64,000 nucleotides of DNA from Massilia violaceinigra (GCF_002752675.1 NZ_CP024608.1:7378001-7442000), one strand, 5' to 3'. Positions 28,941 through 38,009 are shown, counted from the stretch's first letter. The notes: generated by a model from the sequence alone, not told the origin. Program-made: numbers and translations.

Positions 28941-29227
28941 CCAAAGAAGAATCAGCGCCACGACAACACCCATGTGCTCGGCGCCGGCAAGACCGGGGCC
29001 TGGACGCCGCACGACCTGCGTCGCACAGGCGCCACGCTGATGCAGCGCCTGGGCGTGTCCCTCGACATCATCGACCGGTGCCAGAACCACGTCCGGGCTG
29101 CAGCGCGGTGCGCAGGCACTATCTGCGCCATGACTATGCAGAGGAAAAGTGCGAGGTGTCGGCCAAGCTCGGCAAACACATTGTATTAATCCTAGCCAAA
29201 CTTATGGTCAGGCGCCCAATACGATAA
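28941..29227 (+). pseudogene. Tyrosine-integrase C-terminal remnant, frameshifted
   Basis: The first frame encodes WTPHDLRRTGATLMQRLGVS followed by LDIIDRCQNHV, the HxLR box region of phage-type tyrosine integrases. After about 29093-29096 the homology moves to another frame, VRRHYLRHDYAEEKCE, which holds the C-terminal Tyr of the active site. A missing base near GTCCGGG explains the shift. The catalytic domain upstream is missing. This is a decayed integrase and supports past integration behind the tmRNA. Confidence 0.75.
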
Positions 29228-29321
29228 TTTGTTACATTTGAATAGAATCGCCGGGTTTTCTTGTACGTGTTATTTATTGGAGGAACACCCCTTCCCTTCT
29301 AGCCACTCATCTGAAAGTACC

Positions 29322-29477
29322 ATGAAAGCATTTGGAATTTTCGTCCTTCGCGCCGGCCTGGGCGTAGCCGGATACGCCTTGCACAGGAAGGTCAGCGTCG
29401 ACGTGCCAGCCGCGATACGGCGAATGTTTGCTGAGCTCGCACGTGCCGGTGATGCAGTTACTGACCTGTCAGGTTAA
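29322..29477 (+). pseudogene. Truncated copy of the small membrane-protein gene
   Basis: The start MKAFGIFVLRAGLGVAGYAL matches MKTFGILILVAGLALAGYAL of the gene at 27270, and the similarity continues through KVSVDVPA. After about 29415 the sequence diverges and stops early, so the second helix and zinc ribbon are lost. The upstream bases also match (GTTACATTT-AATAGAATC near 27158 and 29230), showing that the duplication includes the leader. Confidence 0.65.
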
Positions 29478-29573
29478 GCACGACCAGCGCCTCTAATACG
29501 TCCTCTGCAATTAAATACGTCCTTTCCCTCCCACATGAGTCCCCCCGTGTACTGACATCGGGACGACTTCGCC

Positions 29574-30086
29574 TCATATGACTTGAATGGTGAAAGGTTT
29601 GTCATCTAAAATCTCATGTTCCAAAAGCATTTGGTTCTGTCCGTCACTGGTCATGCGAATGCAGGCCATTTCAAAAAGGCACTGATTCTTCGCACTAACC
29701 CAGTTTGCTGCCACATGAAGCATCGAATCATCATCAACGTTTGCGATCAGTCGCTCTGAACTATGTAATTTGACCATAAAACCAACTCGTCCTCTGAGTT
29801 TATTGCGCGATTCAAGACATGTATTTTTTGCGACAGTATTAAGGGTGGTGATATTTCCCACCGTCATGTTCGTGTGTTGAAATACTACCGCTAGAGATTC
29901 ACCGCGCTCCAAATGCCGGGAAAATAAGGTCTGATGTTCCGCTGTTACCTTGTTCATACTTGTTACTTGTAGATATGCTTTGGTTGAGTCCTGCACACTT
30001 ATTACTCCAATGGAGAGAATATCTAGATCATCGCCACCGATGATCATCCGCGGCTCGTCGTTCAAACAGATTGCAAAATAGGGCAT
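29574..30086 (-). CDS. Orphan protein downstream of the RHS pair, candidate immunity partner
   Basis: 170-residue soluble protein without signal peptide or membrane helix; family not recognised. It looks beta-rich (FAICLNDEPRMIIGGDDLDI, LSIGVISVQDSTKAYLQV) and ends in EHEILDDKPFTIQVI. It lies 29 bases after the RHS stop on the same strand, and its composition is less GC-rich. In RHS loci the gene following the variable C-terminus is often the cognate immunity gene. That role is inferred from position only. Confidence 0.5.
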   Translation of the reverse strand: MPYFAICLNDEPRMIIGGDDLDILSIGVISVQDSTKAYLQVTSMNKVTAEHQTLFSRHLERGESLAVVFQHTNMTVGNITTLNTVAKNTCLESRNKLRGRVGFMVKLHSSERLIANVDDDSMLHVAANWVSAKNQCLFEMACIRMTSDGQNQMLLEHEILDDKPFTIQVI

Positions 30087-30115
30087 CTACTTATCTCCAC
30101 TATAAAATGGTTTTC

Positions 30116-32410
30116 TTACCGATACGTCCCAGTGGGTGTAAGTGGGAGTGGCATGACGGGCAGATGAGGGCAAGTTTTATTATGAGCCGCCACATTTCTA
30201 TTAAAGTTAATAATTAAGTTATTGATAGCAACTAGAGTTTCCACATCAGTGGCGGGTGTAACCCCGATGAAATCAAGCAAGCCATTTCGTTCTGCATTAA
30301 GCGATTTTTGACTTGCCAAGCAGGGCTCGTCTGGCTTGCAGATAAACCCATCATTTGCGGCTACCCGATTCGCTTGAGCAACTTTGTGTGCCCCATATGC
30401 GACGACTGCCGCACTTCCGCCAAAGAAGGCTACGTTGACCATAGAAGCGGCCGAAGGAATTAAAGGAATCAAGAAAGCGAGTCGCCCAGTTGGATCAATT
30501 TTGCTGATAGGGTTGCCTTCTGCATAGCCATAAGTGTTTATTCCACCTCTCAGGCCGATTGGATCGCTCTGGATGTACCTACCAGTCTGAGGATCATAGT
30601 CCCGGTGGTAGTTGTAAAACAAGTTTGTATTTCGATCGTAATACTGACCTGGCATCCGCAAGTTGAATGTAAAGGTACCTGATCCGCTGAAATATTCGGT
30701 CGGCGGTGTCAGCCCGAACGGGTCACCATTGTCCCAGCGCCAGACGATCTTGTTGTCGAGCGTACGTGTGATCATCCGTGGCGTTCCCAAATGATCAGGG
30801 TGAATATGGAACACGTTAATCGCCGTGCTTTGGGCCGGTGCCGTACCCGTCACTGTCTGCGTCAGCACTGCCACCGGCAGGTTGCCCAAGTATACCGTTT
30901 CGCGCGTTGCCTTGCCGTTGACATAGTTGTACTCACCTATCAACTGTCCCTGTTCGTCATAGACAAATATACCACCGCCGTTAGTCTGGAATACACGCTG
31001 TTCCAAGCCGTTGAACAGCTGGTGGGCCGTGACAGTACCATTCTGGATACGGTATGGCCGAGCCCGCCCGTTATAAGTGACGACGAGCGTGCCATCAGTG
31101 GCCAGATTACCGGCGCCATCGTATTGATTTGTTTTGGCCGGCCCCGGGCCGGTGGTCGCGCTCAGCTTATTACTAAGAGGATCAATGGTGTTCGTGTAGC
31201 TGTTCGCCCCAAATCCAGCCTTGATGCGATTACCGCTGGCATCGTAGGCGTAAGTTTGGCTGGTGCCGTTGCCGCTGTAGCTGGTCAGGCGATCCAGCTC
31301 GTCGTAGCCAAAGGTCTGGTTCAGGCTGGCAGGGCTAGGCGCCGTTCCTGTGCCGACATGGGTGTATCCTTTGATGCGGCTGGCAGCATCGTAAATGACC
31401 GTGCGTACAACGCCATTCGCCGAAGGGCTTCCCAAGGTGTAGCTGCTGATCCGGCCATCAAGGTCGTAGGTGCGCACATGCTTGTTTTCGCTCGCTTCCG
31501 TGCTGTTTCCCCATTTCCAGCCGGTGGTTCCGCCAAACGGTGCGTAGGTGATATTGTTCAGCAAAACAATGCTGCTGTCGATGTTCGTGCCGGTACCGTC
31601 GGCTTTTACCGGGTTCAGCGTGATGCTGGTGACTTGGCCCGCATGGTTGTAGCCATAGTTAACGCGGTTACCGCTCGGGTAGGTTACGCTCGCCAGCCGA
31701 CCGTCCACATCGTAACCATAGGCAAGCGTATGCGTATTGGTGTAGCTCCCCAGGCCGGTGGTGGTTTGGGCTTTGGTGGCGAGCCGCCCGAATGCGCCAT
31801 AGGTATACTTCGTATAACCCGATTCATCCGTCATCAGCGTCATTTTACCGCGTGCATTCGGGAGGGGGGTGGCGCCGCCATCGTATGCAAACGTCGTGCC
31901 GACGGTGCCCGTATAGTCGATCCGGGTCAGGCGGTTGAGCGCATCATAAAAATATGTATTTGTTTTACCGCGGCCGTCCATACTCGTCTTCAGATTGCCG
32001 GCGGCATCGTAGGTCGATTTTGTGAGGCCCGTATCGGGGCTTCCCAACTCGTTGCGGTTACCCAGCCCGTCGACGGAGTAACGCGTCTCCAGGTTGCGCG
32101 GATCGGTCACCGTCGCCACCTGGTCGATGCCGTCGTATCCATACTTGATGGTCGGGCGGGAGCCGTTGGTCAGCGGCTGTTCCACCTGCTTCAATCGATT
32201 GAATGAATCATAAGTATGAGTCGTTACGCGTCCCAACGGGGCGGTAACCTCCTTCAGGTTGCCGACCAGGTCGTACTTGTAACTGGTGGGCGCTGCCGGT
32301 ACCGACTGCGCAGATGCGAGCGTGCCCGTATAAGCACCCAGCAGCGGGGTATAAGTCATGACAACAATTAATGCGCCGGACGTCAAATGGCTTAAGGTAC
32401 GGCGGGTCAT
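30116..32410 (-). CDS. RHS-repeat core-domain protein with variable C-terminus
   Basis: 764 residues. A likely signal peptide (GALIVVMTYTPLLGAYTGTL) is followed by many YD repeats (YDLVGNLKEVTAPLGRVTTH, YDAAGNLKTSMDGRGKTNTY). The RHS core follows (HPDHLGTPRMIT, YDPQTGRYIQSDPIGLRGG) and ends near residue 640 at KIDPTG. The last ~122 residues are unrelated to the core: a hydrophobic stretch (SMVNVAFFGGSAAVVAYGAH) and a Cys-containing region. Such tails are usually toxins, but no catalytic motif is recognised. The start overlaps the previous gene stop (ATGA). Confidence 0.85.
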   Translation of the reverse strand: MTRRTLSHLTSGALIVVMTYTPLLGAYTGTLASAQSVPAAPTSYKYDLVGNLKEVTAPLGRVTTHTYDSFNRLKQVEQPLTNGSRPTIKYGYDGIDQVATVTDPRNLETRYSVDGLGNRNELGSPDTGLTKSTYDAAGNLKTSMDGRGKTNTYFYDALNRLTRIDYTGTVGTTFAYDGGATPLPNARGKMTLMTDESGYTKYTYGAFGRLATKAQTTTGLGSYTNTHTLAYGYDVDGRLASVTYPSGNRVNYGYNHAGQVTSITLNPVKADGTGTNIDSSIVLLNNITYAPFGGTTGWKWGNSTEASENKHVRTYDLDGRISSYTLGSPSANGVVRTVIYDAASRIKGYTHVGTGTAPSPASLNQTFGYDELDRLTSYSGNGTSQTYAYDASGNRIKAGFGANSYTNTIDPLSNKLSATTGPGPAKTNQYDGAGNLATDGTLVVTYNGRARPYRIQNGTVTAHQLFNGLEQRVFQTNGGGIFVYDEQGQLIGEYNYVNGKATRETVYLGNLPVAVLTQTVTGTAPAQSTAINVFHIHPDHLGTPRMITRTLDNKIVWRWDNGDPFGLTPPTEYFSGSGTFTFNLRMPGQYYDRNTNLFYNYHRDYDPQTGRYIQSDPIGLRGGINTYGYAEGNPISKIDPTGRLAFLIPLIPSAASMVNVAFFGGSAAVVAYGAHKVAQANRVAANDGFICKPDEPCLASQKSLNAERNGLLDFIGVTPATDVETLVAINNLIINFNRNVAAHNKTCPHLPVMPLPLTPTGTYR

Positions 32411-35067
32411 TGTGCAGCTCCGGTTTGGCTCGTCAGACGGCCGGTAATGTCATAGGTACGGGTAATCTGGCGCGCCAGGTTGCCGTTAGGGTCGCGCACT
32501 TCTTCCTTGATCCGGTTGCCGGTGAGATCGAGCGTATAAATGATGCTCTCGTCACGGTCGCTGACCACAGAAGTGAGTCGGTGGGCTGCATCGTACAGAT
32601 ACTTCGTCACGCTCCTGTCCGGGAACGTGACTGTCTCGATCTGACCTGACGGCTTGTAAGTGTAATAGGTGGTCAGTGTGCTCTCACCACTCGTTACGGC
32701 TTGCGACTTAACCCATCCGCGTTCGGTGTAGTCCAGCTTTGTGGTGGGGCCGTTTTGCACGCGAATCGTATGAACACGGCCGTGAGCGTCATATTCCTCG
32801 TAAGCCGTCTCCTGCTTGGCAGCGTTGATTACCTTGACCAAGTCGCCGGTGGACTCCTTATACTCGTACTTGGTGAGGTCCTCGATGTCGGTACGCGGGC
32901 CGGTCACGGTGAGCAATTGCCCCACATTGTTGTACGTATATGTCCATTTGCGGGCACTGCCCGTCAAAGGCGCGTTCACTCCCAGCGCACCGGTCGGGTC
33001 GGTCGTGGCCTGCTCGGTTCTGGAGAGTAGATTGCCGGACACGGCCTCGTACTGGTATTTCGTAATACGCTTGGGTTCGGCGATCGTTTCCGGCAGGCGA
33101 AATTGGGCGTGCCATTTTGTCGTGGTTTTACGTACTGGCGAAGCAAGTGTTTGCGCGGTCAGCAGCGGAGCGCAGGCGGCTGTCGGAGCGCCTTCAACCC
33201 GGGTCGTTTCAAGATTGCGCGCGGCCTCATATTCGAAGCAGCTGTAATTGCTGTTGAAATCTTTTTTCATTGCGATATTGCCTGCAGTGTCGTACTTGCG
33301 TTCAGCAATCGTGCCGCACTCCACACACGGCACGTCAACGGTGGTGTTTTTGGCAACGCCAAGCACAGATTGTTTGCCGAAGTTACTTACCGACGTCACC
33401 GGGTTTTCCTTGGGGCCCAGGTAGTGGGTCACTTTTGCTGAAGGGACGGGGCTGTCTGAATAGGCGACAGTAACCTTGTTGATGCCATCGCCGAGTTGCG
33501 ATGACGTTGCCCTGCCGGAGCAGTCATACGTCCAACTGATATGGCGCTCTTCATTTTCATCCACCAAGCCAGTCATCAGGTTACTAAAAGCAGTCGGGCC
33601 AAAGCCATTGCCTATTGTTTGGAACGCATTTATACATATGGCGCCACCGTTGATTTTGCTTGCTTCGTTGTACCAATAGGTCTGGCTTTTTCCGTCGGGA
33701 TAAGTCACCTTGGTCAGATTGTTTGCTTTGCAGGCGTACGTGGTTTCATTGCCGGGAATGCAGCCACCCGACGTACCGTCGTATTCATAAAGAGTGGACT
33801 TACCCGCTGGATCGAGCATTTCGGTAATACGGCCTTTTACGTCGTACCTGAACTGGATCTGACGTCCCCAACTATTCGTCACGCAGAGCAAACGGCCGGC
33901 CTGAAGGACGTTGTTCGGATGTATGTCTGCGCAAACAGGCGCAGTTGCTGGAAGACGGCTGACGCTCGTATTGTTACTCACACCATCGCTATACGTGAAT
34001 AATTGCTTGAGGCCGCCGCGTTCCGTCACGGACAACAGTAAGCCGCTAATGTCAAAGCGTTCCTTCCGGTCCTGCTGTGCGCTGAAAATTATCCACTCTT
34101 TTACGGCAAGGTTGTCTGCCGTCATGACCGCAGAGAGCTTATCGCTCACATCGGCGGTACTTGTGTAATTGCCAGTGGTGGCGGAACGGGTGAACAGAAT
34201 TTGTTTTCCATCTGGATGGGTGACAGATACCCTGCCTGGAATTGGTTCCCGGCTGGGAAATCCGGACGAGCACTCCAGTGAGCCATCGCTGTTAAAGAGC
34301 CAGCAATCGCCGGGTGCCCCAGCGACGTAATTCTGCTCCGCCCTGAGCGATTTGTTATATGAATGCGTCCAACGCACGCCAAATCCACGAATCGTCATGG
34401 GATCCGGATAGACAGGAGTGCTATTGTAAATACGATTTAGTATCAAGTTACCTGCAGCCTTCGACGGTTGGTAGTCCGAGATGGCATGCCACATGTTGCC
34501 CGTTGTCGGCTGAATCGGTTCGCCGACGGTCGGCGCGTCGTCGCATGGACACGCACCAACGTTCTTGCCGTCCGAGTCTGCTTTTTTCACTGGGGTCACC
34601 GAGACGCAGTCGTCGTCTTTATCGGAGTAGCGCAGGTTTTCCGCTGAGCTGCATACGAGTTGCTCGCGGTCAAGTGAAGCGGAGTATACGTTCGTCGAGG
34701 TGCAGGCCCCGTTATTCATATAATATTCGGTCGCCACAAAGCGCCTGCGTTCCACAGTGGTGCGAAGCGCGCGGCTCTCTATAGCGGCGTATTTTGAGGA
34801 CGGGTCAGGCACCAAAGTGAATTTACAAACATATTTGTCTGGCCCGGCTGCCATTATCGTAATTATGTTATTTATAGCCCCAGCCTCATCCAGAAACCGT
34901 TTTGCTGATGACATGACATATTTGTATGGCCCAAAAGAATCAGGCTTATACTCAACGGCCCGCGCATTGAGTGTGACGCATAAAAGAATTGCAGTCATCA
35001 ACGATGAAAAAATGCGCTGGGGTGATAGCCGCGATAAAAATGAAACGTCTGCGAACGGGAAAGCCAT
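32407..35067 (-). CDS. Exported YD-repeat/RHS-family protein (upstream partner)
   Basis: 886 residues. A signal sequence (SLMTAILLCVTLNARA) is followed by a Cys-containing N-terminal region, a DUF6531-like block (VGEPIQPTTGNMWHAISDYQ) and YD repeats to the end (YDITGRLTSQTG). It lacks the conserved DPxGL core, which is in the next gene. The ATG at 35067 has AAGGG upstream; the longer frame start at 35121 is less likely. The two genes overlap by ATGA and together resemble one RHS shell split into two exported halves. Confidence 0.82.
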   Translation of the reverse strand: MAFPFADVSFLSRLSPQRIFSSLMTAILLCVTLNARAVEYKPDSFGPYKYVMSSAKRFLDEAGAINNIITIMAAGPDKYVCKFTLVPDPSSKYAAIESRALRTTVERRRFVATEYYMNNGACTSTNVYSASLDREQLVCSSAENLRYSDKDDDCVSVTPVKKADSDGKNVGACPCDDAPTVGEPIQPTTGNMWHAISDYQPSKAAGNLILNRIYNSTPVYPDPMTIRGFGVRWTHSYNKSLRAEQNYVAGAPGDCWLFNSDGSLECSSGFPSREPIPGRVSVTHPDGKQILFTRSATTGNYTSTADVSDKLSAVMTADNLAVKEWIIFSAQQDRKERFDISGLLLSVTERGGLKQLFTYSDGVSNNTSVSRLPATAPVCADIHPNNVLQAGRLLCVTNSWGRQIQFRYDVKGRITEMLDPAGKSTLYEYDGTSGGCIPGNETTYACKANNLTKVTYPDGKSQTYWYNEASKINGGAICINAFQTIGNGFGPTAFSNLMTGLVDENEERHISWTYDCSGRATSSQLGDGINKVTVAYSDSPVPSAKVTHYLGPKENPVTSVSNFGKQSVLGVAKNTTVDVPCVECGTIAERKYDTAGNIAMKKDFNSNYSCFEYEAARNLETTRVEGAPTAACAPLLTAQTLASPVRKTTTKWHAQFRLPETIAEPKRITKYQYEAVSGNLLSRTEQATTDPTGALGVNAPLTGSARKWTYTYNNVGQLLTVTGPRTDIEDLTKYEYKESTGDLVKVINAAKQETAYEEYDAHGRVHTIRVQNGPTTKLDYTERGWVKSQAVTSGESTLTTYYTYKPSGQIETVTFPDRSVTKYLYDAAHRLTSVVSDRDESIIYTLDLTGNRIKEEVRDPNGNLARQITRTYDITGRLTSQTGAAQ

Positions 35068-35214
35068 CTCATGCCCTTGATTTTTTTTAAAGTCATGAAT
35101 TATCTCATAGCACCACAACACATTTTTATATCAATAATATTTATTTCATAAAGTTGTTATTTTACAACCGGTGTTAGCTCAAGTGCCGCCGCTGACGGCC
35201 GTGTAAGTTCCTAA
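35068..35214. other. Upstream region of the RHS genes
   Basis: AT-rich bases (35085-35160) likely contain the RHS promoter on the minus strand, while the IS element begins at 35215. The insertion therefore separates the RHS operon from any more distant upstream control. Confidence 0.4.
35211..35214. repeat. Left target-site duplication CTAA of the IS element
   Basis: CTAA directly before the left inverted repeat matches CTAA directly after the right inverted repeat (36429-36432). Four-base YTAR duplications are typical of the IS5 group. Confidence 0.8.
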
Positions 35215-36428
35215 GGAAGCACTGATTTATTCATCCAACACCATGCCGGGCTCGGGCGATACCTGAGACAATAACAGCGCCTCCACGACCGCTCAATCGA
35301 TCATGCAGAAGAGTTTTTCCGATCTCGAATACGCCGCCAAGAAGAAGTTGACACGTCGTGACGTGTTCCTGGCAAAGATAGACAGTGTGACGCCATGGTC
35401 GCAGTTGCATGCGCTGATCGAACCGTTCTATCCCAAGGTTGTAGGTGCTGGCCGCCCGCCGATCGGCTTGGCGCGCATGTTGCGGATGTACGTGGTCCAG
35501 CAGTGCTTCGGTTTGTCCGATGAGGGGATCGAGGACGCGGTCTATGACAGCCAGGCGATTCGTGGCTTCGTCGGTATCGACCTCAGTCGCGAGCAGGCGC
35601 CGGACGCCACGACGCTGTTGAAATTTCGCCGCTTGCTGGAGAAGAACGAGCTCACACGCAAGATCTTCGAAACGATCAACGGGCATTTGGCGGCCCAGGG
35701 TTTGATGATGCGCGAAGGCACGATTGTGGACGCCACGCTGATAGCGGCGCCGCCATCGACCAAGAACAAGGACAAAAAACGTGATCCCGAAATGCACCAG
35801 ACGAAGAAGGGGAACGACTGGCACTTCGGGCTCAAAGCGCATATTGGTGTTGACGCGAAGTCGGGACTGGTACACACGGTGGTGGCCACTGCCGCCAATG
35901 TGGCTGATGTGACGCAGGCACATGCATTGCTGCACGGCGATGAAGTGGCGGTACTGGGCGATGCGGGATACCAGGGCGTTGAAAAACGCGAAGAGAATCT
36001 TGAAACGAAAGTGACTTGGCACGTCGCAATGAAGAGAACCAAACGCAAGGCGCTGCCTGCCAACAAACTCGGCCGCATGACGGAAAAGCTGGAGCACTTG
36101 AAGGCAAGCGTGCGGGCCAAAGTTGAGCATCCGTTCCATGTCGTCAAGAACCTCTTTCGTCATCGGAAAGCGCGCTACCGCGGCTTGAAGAAAAACACTG
36201 CCCAACTGTTCACCCTGTTCGGCTTCGCGAACTTGATACTCGCGGGCCGGCAATTTACGGTCTCGGAAACCCGAACTCCGTCCTGACAATGAAAGGGCGA
36301 GAAAAACGCCCTTGAAACGGAAGAATTGGCCGCCTCAACTGTGTAGATATCGCCGATGCGGCTCGTCAGAAACGCGGCATCAAAAACTTTGCACCGCCAG
36401 CCAGAATCGTCAATAGATCAGCGCTTCC
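35215..36428 (+). mobile_element. Intact IS5-family insertion sequence, 1214 bp
   Basis: The left end GGAAGCACTGATTTATTCA (35215 on) and the right end, read in reverse complement from 36428 as GGAAGCGCTGATCTATTGA, match at 16 of 19 positions. Both ends are flanked by CTAA. The single transposase gene is complete, so the element may be active. Confidence 0.88.
35303..36286 (+). CDS. IS5-family transposase
   Basis: 327-residue DDE transposase. The N-terminal part IGLARMLRMYVVQQCFGLSD is the DUF772-like DNA-binding domain. Catalytic Asp are in GTIVDATLIAAPP and AVLGDAGYQG, and the catalytic Glu is in RAKVEHPFHVVKNLF (the IS5 Y-2-R-3-E-6-K region). The length is normal, and no frameshift is seen. 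Confidence 0.93.
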   Translation: MQKSFSDLEYAAKKKLTRRDVFLAKIDSVTPWSQLHALIEPFYPKVVGAGRPPIGLARMLRMYVVQQCFGLSDEGIEDAVYDSQAIRGFVGIDLSREQAPDATTLLKFRRLLEKNELTRKIFETINGHLAAQGLMMREGTIVDATLIAAPPSTKNKDKKRDPEMHQTKKGNDWHFGLKAHIGVDAKSGLVHTVVATAANVADVTQAHALLHGDEVAVLGDAGYQGVEKREENLETKVTWHVAMKRTKRKALPANKLGRMTEKLEHLKASVRAKVEHPFHVVKNLFRHRKARYRGLKKNTAQLFTLFGFANLILAGRQFTVSETRTPS

Positions 36429-36432
36429 CTAA
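36429..36432. repeat. Right target-site duplication CTAA of the IS element
   Basis: Matches the CTAA at 35211-35214. Confidence 0.8.
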
Positions 36433-36645
36433 GCTTCGATGTGCTCAAAAATTGTCACTTGTACCTGCGCATACATGGGGCGAGTCTGTTGACACCCTTT
36501 GTTTTGAAGTTCCGTCAATTACGGAAAAGACTCAGCCACGCAGCATACGAACTGTACCAATATGTCGGCGCTGTTCACCAGCATGGGCGCCCCGTCCGGA
36601 CCGTCGATCCGGTGCCTTCCTAAGATCAGCGGCCGGCTTCGCCGC
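36433..36645. other. Gap between IS element and prophage lysis genes
   Basis: About 210 bases without a recognisable gene. The left prophage end should be here or within the flanking bases, but no tRNA or obvious att core was recognised. Confidence 0.4.
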
Positions 36646-36936
36646 TCATATACACCCCGCAATCACGGCTTCGAGCTGGGCCTCGTACTTGAGGTGCACG
36701 GGCAGGTCGCGCGCCAGGGCGAGCACCTTCTCGCCGTCGCTGGCATCGGGCAAGAGCTTCTGGATGGCGAAGGTTGGCCGGGCAGGCGCTGCGGACACGC
36801 ATTTGACCATCACCGGAACTTTAACCACAGTGGCGGCCGGCTGGGGCGTCTGACAGCCGGTCACCACCAACCCAACGCCAAGCAAAACAAGCGCGCACGC
36901 GGATCGTAACCCACTGATTTCTTTGGTAATTCGCAT
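36646..36936 (-). CDS. Rz1-like outer-membrane spanin lipoprotein
   Basis: 96-residue protein with a signal sequence and lipobox (VLLGVGLVVTGC), followed by a Pro-containing periplasmic part. It is the last gene of the lysis cassette, the position of Rz1-type o-spanins that disrupt the outer membrane. The frame runs further upstream, but the ATG at 36936 begins the lipoprotein signal. No separate inner-membrane spanin is evident. Confidence 0.65.
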   Translation of the reverse strand: MRITKEISGLRSACALVLLGVGLVVTGCQTPQPAATVVKVPVMVKCVSAAPARPTFAIQKLLPDASDGEKVLALARDLPVHLKYEAQLEAVIAGCI

Positions 36937-37000
36937 CGCAAAAAGCGCGAACGCGGGTAACTTCGTGTTCGGGCGCCCGCCGCCAGCGCGCCCAGGGCGC

Positions 37001-37498
37001 TCATTGGGCCGCCACGCACTGCGCATGCGAGCGCTGGCGATCTGTCCACAAGCCGGCGCAGCGCCGGTTGCCAGGCGTCGAGCAGTCATAGCCGGCGGCG
37101 AACCGGTACAGCAGGATCGCATCGCAGGCGGCACGATAGTCGCCGACGTTCAGCCGCTTCACGATGGTGCTGCTGCAGAACGCGGTCGACCCGATGTTGT
37201 AGGTCAAGTCGACGTACACATCGTATTCAGCTTGGGTCATCGGGGCGCGCACGCAGCTTTTAACGGCCCCCTCGTAGGTCCGGACATCGAGCAGCGCGCG
37301 CTGCGCCGCCTTGACCGGCGTGGTGCGGTCGCCAGCCTTCACGCCGCCTGTGGTGCCGAATCCAATGGTGGGAAAGTCTCCCTTCGTCGGGATGATCACG
37401 CCGTCGCTGTAGCCCTCACGTGTGAGGATGCCCACGAACGCTGCGGCGCTCACCACCAGCCCGGCGATGCCCATGCGGACCTTATTTGTCGTTGCCAT
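37001..37498 (-). CDS. Phage endolysin, lysozyme family GH24, SAR-type
   Basis: 165-residue muramidase. The N-terminal hydrophobic segment (GIAGLVVSAAAFVGILT) is not followed by a cleavage site and looks like a signal-arrest-release anchor. The catalytic Glu is in TREGYSDG, and Asp and Thr are in GDFPTIGFGTT. Cys residues in the C-terminal half may regulate activation by disulfide exchange. It overlaps the upstream holin-like gene by 17 bases. Confidence 0.85.
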   Translation of the reverse strand: MATTNKVRMGIAGLVVSAAAFVGILTREGYSDGVIIPTKGDFPTIGFGTTGGVKAGDRTTPVKAAQRALLDVRTYEGAVKSCVRAPMTQAEYDVYVDLTYNIGSTAFCSSTIVKRLNVGDYRAACDAILLYRFAAGYDCSTPGNRRCAGLWTDRQRSHAQCVAAQ

Positions 37499-37703
37499 GT
37501 AATTCCTTCTGCGCCATCAGGCGCGACACATTTGCGAAAATGGAGACAGCCGCGGCGCCCCCAGCGAATACCCCGTTCGGCATGCCCTCCGGCTTCCAGA
37601 TGGCCACGGCCACCTCGGCGGCGCCGAACAGCGTGGCCGCCACGTTGAATTTCACGCTCCAGGCTTTGCGCAGCACCAGGCGCCAGTCGTCGATAAGCCT
37701 CAT
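37482..37703 (-). CDS. Phage holin-like small membrane protein (DUF7940-like)
   Basis: 73 residues from the ATG at 37703, which overlaps the preceding stop as ATGA. MRLIDDWRLVLRKAWSVKF is followed by two hydrophobic segments (NVAATLFGAAEVAVAIW and GVFAGGAAAVSIFANVSRL). The size, topology and position directly before the endolysin fit a holin. The frame is open 30 bases further upstream. Confidence 0.7.
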   Translation of the reverse strand: MRLIDDWRLVLRKAWSVKFNVAATLFGAAEVAVAIWKPEGMPNGVFAGGAAAVSIFANVSRLMAQKELHGNDK

Positions 37704-37975
37704 TGCTTCACCGTGATCTTCAGTGTCTGCCACATCGCCAGTGCTACCCAGCCGGCGCCGGCCAGCGCGCCCGCCTGGGTGACCTTGATCAGGGCCTCGC
37801 GCACCAGCCGGTTACGCAGCTCGCGCCACTCGATCACCGCCTCGTGGTAGCGCCGATGCCCATCGGTATCCCCGGACGGGAACGCTGTCAGGATTTGCTC
37901 GGTCTTGCGCGTGTTATCGGACAAGGCCGTCTTGATCGACACCAGCATGGCGTCGCGCTCTTGATCGTTCATCAT
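37700..37975 (-). CDS. Small phage membrane protein, lysis cassette
   Basis: 91 residues: a charged N-terminal part (DQERDAMLVSIKTALSDN) and one C-terminal helix (AGALAGAGWVALAMW). It may be a second holin, an antiholin or a holin partner. AAGG precedes the start. It is the first gene after the terminator-like hairpin, so it may open the lysis transcript. Confidence 0.6.
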   Translation of the reverse strand: MMNDQERDAMLVSIKTALSDNTRKTEQILTAFPSGDTDGHRRYHEAVIEWRELRNRLVREALIKVTQAGALAGAGWVALAMWQTLKITVKQ

Positions 37976-37985
37976 TCGTTGCCTT

Positions 37986-38009
37986 AAAAAAATGCCACCC
38001 GAAGGTGGC
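37986..38009 (-). terminator. Terminator-like hairpin between tail-fibre and lysis genes
   Basis: GCCACC (37994-37999) and GGTGGC (38004-38009) form a stem with a CGAA loop; on the minus strand it is followed by a seven-T run (37986-37992). Confidence 0.75.

Noticed and set aside
28895..29227. Separate small protein on the plus strand
   Set aside because: Its C-terminal half continues the integrase homology from the neighbouring frame, so it is part of one frameshifted remnant.
26900..37000. Second copy of the tmRNA 3' end as an attachment site
   Set aside because: No repeat of the T-arm/acceptor segment was seen by eye downstream in the window, so the island end and prophage att sites cannot be placed.
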